A stretch of 19,374 nt of DNA from Lysobacterales bacterium. Lineage in GTDB: Bacteria > Pseudomonadota > Gammaproteobacteria > Xanthomonadales > SZUA-36. Below, piece by piece: positions 16,266 through 19,374 of this stretch (its first letter is position 1; every line of letters begins with the position of its first letter). Made by a program: the position numbers and the translations under genes. Under the pieces are notes generated by a model that was given only the letters and a program-made list of their open reading frames with translations, ran no database searches and was not told where the DNA came from. Location: NCBI GenBank assembly GCA_026196445.1, contig JAPHTE010000050.1, positions 1-19,374 on the forward strand, read 5' to 3'.

Positions 16266-17242
16266 TGGATTTCCTGGCATCGATCCAGCAGTTGCATTTT
16301 CTGCGCCCTGCGTGGTTATTGCTGCTGCTACCGGCAGCTTTCCTGCTGTGGTCTGTTTACCGGCGGAGTGATTCAATTCGCAAATGGAGAAAGGTGATCA
16401 GCCCGCACTTGCTGCAGCACCTGACCCTGAGTGAAAGCAATGAAAGCGGCCGCTGGCGGCCTGTTTACATGCTGGGCATGGCCTGGCTGACCGGCACGCT
16501 GGCCCTGGCCGGACCCACGTGGCAGATGCAAGCCTCACCTTTCAGCGAAGACCAGGCCGCCATGTTCATCGTCATCAAGGTCACGCCGGAAATGCTGGCC
16601 CGGGATATCCAGCCCAGCCGCCTGCAACGAAGCGTAATCAAGATTCAAGACCTGCTGGAGCTCAGGAACGGCATCCGCACAGGTTTAATTGCATTTGCCG
16701 GCAGCGCACACCTGGTGATGCCGCTGACTTCCGATGCCGGTGTTATCAACAATTTTGCCGCTGCACTGGAACCGTCTGTCATGCCCATGCAGGGTGACAA
16801 TCCGGCCGAGGCTATTACGCTGGCAAGCCAGCGGCTGGTGCGTGCTGCGGTGCCCGGATCGATCGTTTTGATCACCGACAGCGTGGATGCCTCTCAACTG
16901 AACGAACTGCAAAGCGCCCATCAAGAATGGGGGGTCGATGTGCATATCCTGGCCATGTCTGCGGGCCCGGAGGCCATCCCGCCGCCCGGCAGCCCCCCGG
17001 CGCCCGCGCTGGATATGGATGCCCTGCGTGAAGCCGCCCGGGTCATGGGAGGCACCGTTACTGCAGTGACCGCAGATAAGAACGATGTGATGGCGCTTGC
17101 GGCCAGGATCGAACGCAGCATCAGCAACGTCCCTGCGCAGGAAGGCCAACAGTGGAAAGATTCCGGCTACTACCTGCTGGTGCCGCTGATACTGCTCATA
17201 TTGTCTTTCTTCCGCCGCGGCGGATCGGTGGCGATCGAATGA
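16265..17242 (+). CDS. batB: BatB-like VWA-domain membrane protein with degenerate metal site
   Basis: This 325-residue paralogue of the preceding gene has membrane segments at about residues 15-30 and 63-82, a VWA domain at about 98-285 and a C-terminal helix (YYLLVPLILLILSFFRR). Where the DxSxS motif is expected, before the conserved stretch DIQPSRLQRS, the sequence reads K105-V-T107-P-E109. The threonine loop reads GDNP (178-180), and only an Asp remains in ITDSVD (Asp205). Metal binding of the usual kind is therefore unlikely. The fold stretches GIRTGLIAFAGSAHLVMPLT are well kept, so the protein is constrained and probably structural or regulatory. A proline-rich insert (PPPGSPPAPA) lies at about 238-247. 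It overlaps BatA by 1 nt and the TPR gene by 4 nt (ATGA). Confidence 0.9.
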   Translation: MDFLASIQQLHFLRPAWLLLLLPAAFLLWSVYRRSDSIRKWRKVISPHLLQHLTLSESNESGRWRPVYMLGMAWLTGTLALAGPTWQMQASPFSEDQAAMFIVIKVTPEMLARDIQPSRLQRSVIKIQDLLELRNGIRTGLIAFAGSAHLVMPLTSDAGVINNFAAALEPSVMPMQGDNPAEAITLASQRLVRAAVPGSIVLITDSVDASQLNELQSAHQEWGVDVHILAMSAGPEAIPPPGSPPAPALDMDALREAARVMGGTVTAVTADKNDVMALAARIERSISNVPAQEGQQWKDSGYYLLVPLILLILSFFRRGGSVAIE

Positions 17243-17889
17243 AAATATTGATGGCCCTCCTTTTTGTCCTGCACGTCCCGGCCGTGATGGCGCTGGAGTG
17301 GGTTGACCTGTGGTTTACGCCGGAGCAACAGGGCCAGCGCCTCATGGACCAGGGCAGATTCCAGGAAGCCGCAAGCCAATTCACCACCCCTGAACGCATA
17401 GGTACAGCGCTGTTCATGGTCGGAGATTTCAAAACGGCCGCGAGCGTACTCGGCCGCTCCGGAACTGCTGATGCAAACTACAATCGTGGTAATGCGCATG
17501 TCATGCTGGGTGAATACGATGCCGCTATCGAGGCTTATCAAAACGCCCTTCGCAAGCGCCCGGATTGGCCCGAAGCCAGTCAGAATCTGCAAATCGCCAT
17601 CCTGAGGAAGCAGGCCATGGCGCCACCCAACGATGAGGTCGGCGGAACCGATGGCATGCTGGGTGCTGATGAATTTGTATTTGACCAGACCGGCCGGGTG
17701 AAAAATTCCGAGAGCGAACAGCTTATCGACGCTGCCGACCAGCGATTGAGTGAAGATGCCATGCGTGCGATGTGGCTGCGCAAGGTGGAAAACCGGCCGG
17801 CTGATTTCCTGGCGGCAAGGTTCAGCTATCAACTGGTCACCCGGAAAAGCCAACCCGCCGCGGACGAGGATGCCAAGGGTGACGAATAG
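17239..17889 (+). CDS. batC: BatC-like TPR protein
   Basis: This 216-residue exported protein starts at ATG 17239, which overlaps the BatB stop as ATGA. A longer reading frame upstream is only a shadow of batB. Residues 1-18 (MKILMALLFVLHVPAVMA) are a signal peptide or membrane anchor. Tetratricopeptide-like repeats cover about residues 28-115, clearest in NYNRGNAHVMLGEYDAAIEA followed by YQNALRKRPDWPEA. The C-terminal 80 residues are acidic and include AMWLRKVENRPADFLAARFSYQL, a conserved ending of BatC-type proteins. It probably scaffolds the periplasmic face of the VWA proteins. It overlaps batD by 11 nt. Confidence 0.88.
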   Translation: MKILMALLFVLHVPAVMALEWVDLWFTPEQQGQRLMDQGRFQEAASQFTTPERIGTALFMVGDFKTAASVLGRSGTADANYNRGNAHVMLGEYDAAIEAYQNALRKRPDWPEASQNLQIAILRKQAMAPPNDEVGGTDGMLGADEFVFDQTGRVKNSESEQLIDAADQRLSEDAMRAMWLRKVENRPADFLAARFSYQLVTRKSQPAADEDAKGDE

Positions 17890-19186
17890 GCTTCGCTTGA
17901 CTGCCATGACTTTTGCCTGCCTGCTGGCACCCTTCGCTGTATTCGCGCAACAGGACGAAGTACAAGCAAGAGTAGATATCGGTATTCAACAGGGCCAGGC
18001 GTTCTGGGCAGGACAGCAAATTACCGTGAACCTGGACCTGAAAACCACTGGATTCAGCTTCTCCGATTCACATTTCAACCTGCCGGAAGTCAGCGGCGGC
18101 TTCCTGATGCAAACCGACACCACGACCATCAAGCTGAATGAAAATGTGAAAGGGCAAAGCTGGCAGATTCTCCGTTATCCACTTGCCTTTTACCCACACA
18201 AGTCCGGCCAGTTGGAAATCCCGCCCATTGATGTGCGTTTTACCACGTCAGCAGGATTTGGCAGCGTTGAAAAAGCATTTGAGTTTCAGACCGAAGCACT
18301 GGCATTGGAGATCAAACTGCCGCCGGGAGTCACTGAGGGCGCGCTACTGATTACAACCAGCGCGTTTGAACTCGACCATGACTGGCAGCCGCTCACCACA
18401 AGTGCGCGAACGGGAGATGCGTTCACCTTGAACGTCACCCGGCGCGCCGACGATGTTTCTGCGATGTTGCTGCCACCGCTGCCGGTGTTCCGCACCGATG
18501 GCCTCGCAGCCTATCCACAGCCCCCCGAGGTCAATGATAAAACCAACCGCGGCGATTTGACGGGGGAACGCAAGGACAGCATTATCTGGGTGGTTGAAAA
18601 ACCCGGAACCTACGAGATTCCGGGCATCCGATTCCAATGGTGGGATCCGTCCAGCCAGGAACTGAAACAGCAAATCGTGCCGGGCTTGAACCTGGCAGTC
18701 ATGGCGCCACCCGCAGATGCTGTTCAGGCAGATACAGCTGCTGGAACCACTGGCGAATCCCCGCGCGTGCGACGGACAATACTGTCCACGCTGGCATTAA
18801 TATTGGCAGCCATCCTCTGGTGGCGTTTCGCACACAATGCCCACAAGAAAGCGCCGGACAATGAAAAAACCACGTTTGGCGCTTTGCAAAGCGCCTGCAA
18901 GAGCAACCAGGCCAGTCAAACTTATGCCGCGCTTTATGCCTGGCTCGAGTGCACCGCGGCGCCTTCTTCTGTTGCCAGGAAACCCACGACGCTGAACGCG
19001 CTCACACTGGCCTGGAGCGACCAAAAACTGGCCACGGAATTGGATGAGTTACAAAAGGCGGTGGCTTCCCGGGACGACACCTGGACCGGCAAGGCTCTGG
19101 CAGATTCATTACGACGCCTGCGCCGTAAAATCGGCAGGACCGAAGTTTCAAGATCCAAAATCTGTTTGAAGCCGCTCAACCCCTAG
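17879..19186 (+). CDS. batD: BatD-like membrane protein
   Basis: This 435-residue protein starts at GTG 17879, with an excellent ribosome binding site GAGGA (17866-17870) inside batC. An ATG at 17906 is possible but would shorten the basic part of the signal peptide. Residues 1-23 (MTNRLRLTAMTFACLLAPFA, ending VFA) form the signal peptide. A large beta-rich periplasmic part follows, with QQITVNLDL, FYPHKSGQLEIPPIDVRF and KPGTYEIPGIRFQWWDP typical of BatD/DUF7939-like proteins. One membrane helix lies at about residues 301-320, and a helical cytoplasmic tail of about 110 residues follows. It is the last gene of the operon. The tail may contact the MoxR/DUF58 pair in the cytoplasm; this is inferred from topology. 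Confidence 0.88.
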   Translation: MTNRLRLTAMTFACLLAPFAVFAQQDEVQARVDIGIQQGQAFWAGQQITVNLDLKTTGFSFSDSHFNLPEVSGGFLMQTDTTTIKLNENVKGQSWQILRYPLAFYPHKSGQLEIPPIDVRFTTSAGFGSVEKAFEFQTEALALEIKLPPGVTEGALLITTSAFELDHDWQPLTTSARTGDAFTLNVTRRADDVSAMLLPPLPVFRTDGLAAYPQPPEVNDKTNRGDLTGERKDSIIWVVEKPGTYEIPGIRFQWWDPSSQELKQQIVPGLNLAVMAPPADAVQADTAAGTTGESPRVRRTILSTLALILAAILWWRFAHNAHKKAPDNEKTTFGALQSACKSNQASQTYAALYAWLECTAAPSSVARKPTTLNALTLAWSDQKLATELDELQKAVASRDDTWTGKALADSLRRLRRKIGRTEVSRSKICLKPLNP

Positions 19187-19235
19187 ACGGCCAACTTTTT
19201 AATTGGTCACGGCGTCAATATTACTGCCCACCTGC

Positions 19236-19272
19236 GCCATAACCGGCCCGGTTGACCCGGGCCGGTTATGGC
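19236..19272 (+). terminator. Strong hairpin between convergent genes (possible bidirectional terminator)
   Basis: A perfect 16-bp inverted repeat (arms 19236-19251 and 19257-19272) encloses the 5-nt loop TTGAC. It lies 49 nt after the batD stop and 5 nt after the stop of the convergent minus-strand gene. Neither side has a U-tract, so it may act only as a Rho-independent-like pause or a 3'-end stabiliser for both transcripts. Confidence 0.5.
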
Positions 19273-19277
19273 CGTAT

Positions 19278-19374
19278 TTACTGGCCCGCGCGGAACGGGA
19301 AGCCGGCAAACATCTCCGTGATGCCGTTATAAATAGCCTGGCGGCGCTCCTCGCCGGTCTTTTTCTCATTGACA
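19278..19374 (-). CDS. C-terminal end of an unidentified protein (cut by window edge)
   Basis: Reading the minus strand from the window edge gives 31 residues and a TAA at 19278-19280. The visible tail is VNEKKTGEERRQAIYNGITE followed by MFAGFPFRAGQ. It is charged and probably helical, then ends in an aromatic/glycine stretch. I do not recognise the family. Support for it being a real gene is the uninterrupted frame and the hairpin just after the stop. Confidence 0.5.
   Translation of the reverse strand, partial: VNEKKTGEERRQAIYNGITEMFAGFPFRAGQ

Noticed and set aside
1..19374. Mobile elements, CRISPR arrays, tRNA or rRNA genes
   Set aside because: No transposase or integrase motifs, terminal inverted repeats, regularly spaced repeats, or tRNA-like cloverleaf sequences were seen on either strand by reading.

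Overview
The window looks like a chromosomal segment of a Gammaproteobacterium, probably marine or sedimentary. The evidence is a homodimeric-type pyruvate dehydrogenase E1, a lipoyl-bearing E3, a cytochrome c' and exported sulfatases. A Woeseia-like or Chromatiales-like host is a guess from gene content, not a demonstrated assignment. There is no tRNA, rRNA, CRISPR array, transposase or phage gene.

Region 1 (1-8429, all minus strand) is central carbon metabolism. Read in its own direction it runs: pyruvate kinase (pyk); then a pyruvate dehydrogenase operon of aceE (E1), aceF (E2 with one lipoyl domain), a small membrane-anchored retropepsin-like aspartic protease, and lpdA (E3 with an N-terminal lipoyl domain); then the start of an exported cytochrome c' that leaves the window. 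Pyk makes pyruvate and the complex converts it to acetyl-CoA. The protease between E2 and E3 overlaps lpdA by 8 nt and is the unexpected member.

Region 2 (about 8500-10933, plus strand) holds two related sulfatases. The first is a remnant: only the C-terminal part survives, fused almost directly to the pyk promoter region, with a frameshift near its end but with its terminator intact. The second is a full-length exported sulfatase with a CTAGR formylglycine motif, a good ribosome binding site, a candidate promoter and a strong terminator.

Region 3 (10931-19186, plus strand) is an eight-gene, tightly packed MoxR/Bat (aerotolerance-type) operon: MoxR AAA+ ATPase, a PafA-type secreted alkaline phosphatase, DUF58, DUF4381, BatA-like VWA, BatB-like VWA, BatC-like TPR protein and BatD-like protein. 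Gaps are 11 nt or less, or the genes overlap. Two features stand out. A complete PafA-like phosphatase sits between moxR and the DUF58 gene. The second VWA protein has lost the DxSxS metal-binding motif (it reads K-V-T-P-E) while the first keeps all its metal-site residues. The inferred layout is a cytoplasmic AAA+ ATPase acting on a membrane VWA/TPR/BatD assembly facing the periplasm, co-expressed with an exported metallophosphatase.

The window ends with a perfect 16-bp hairpin and the last 31 codons of an unidentified convergent minus-strand gene.
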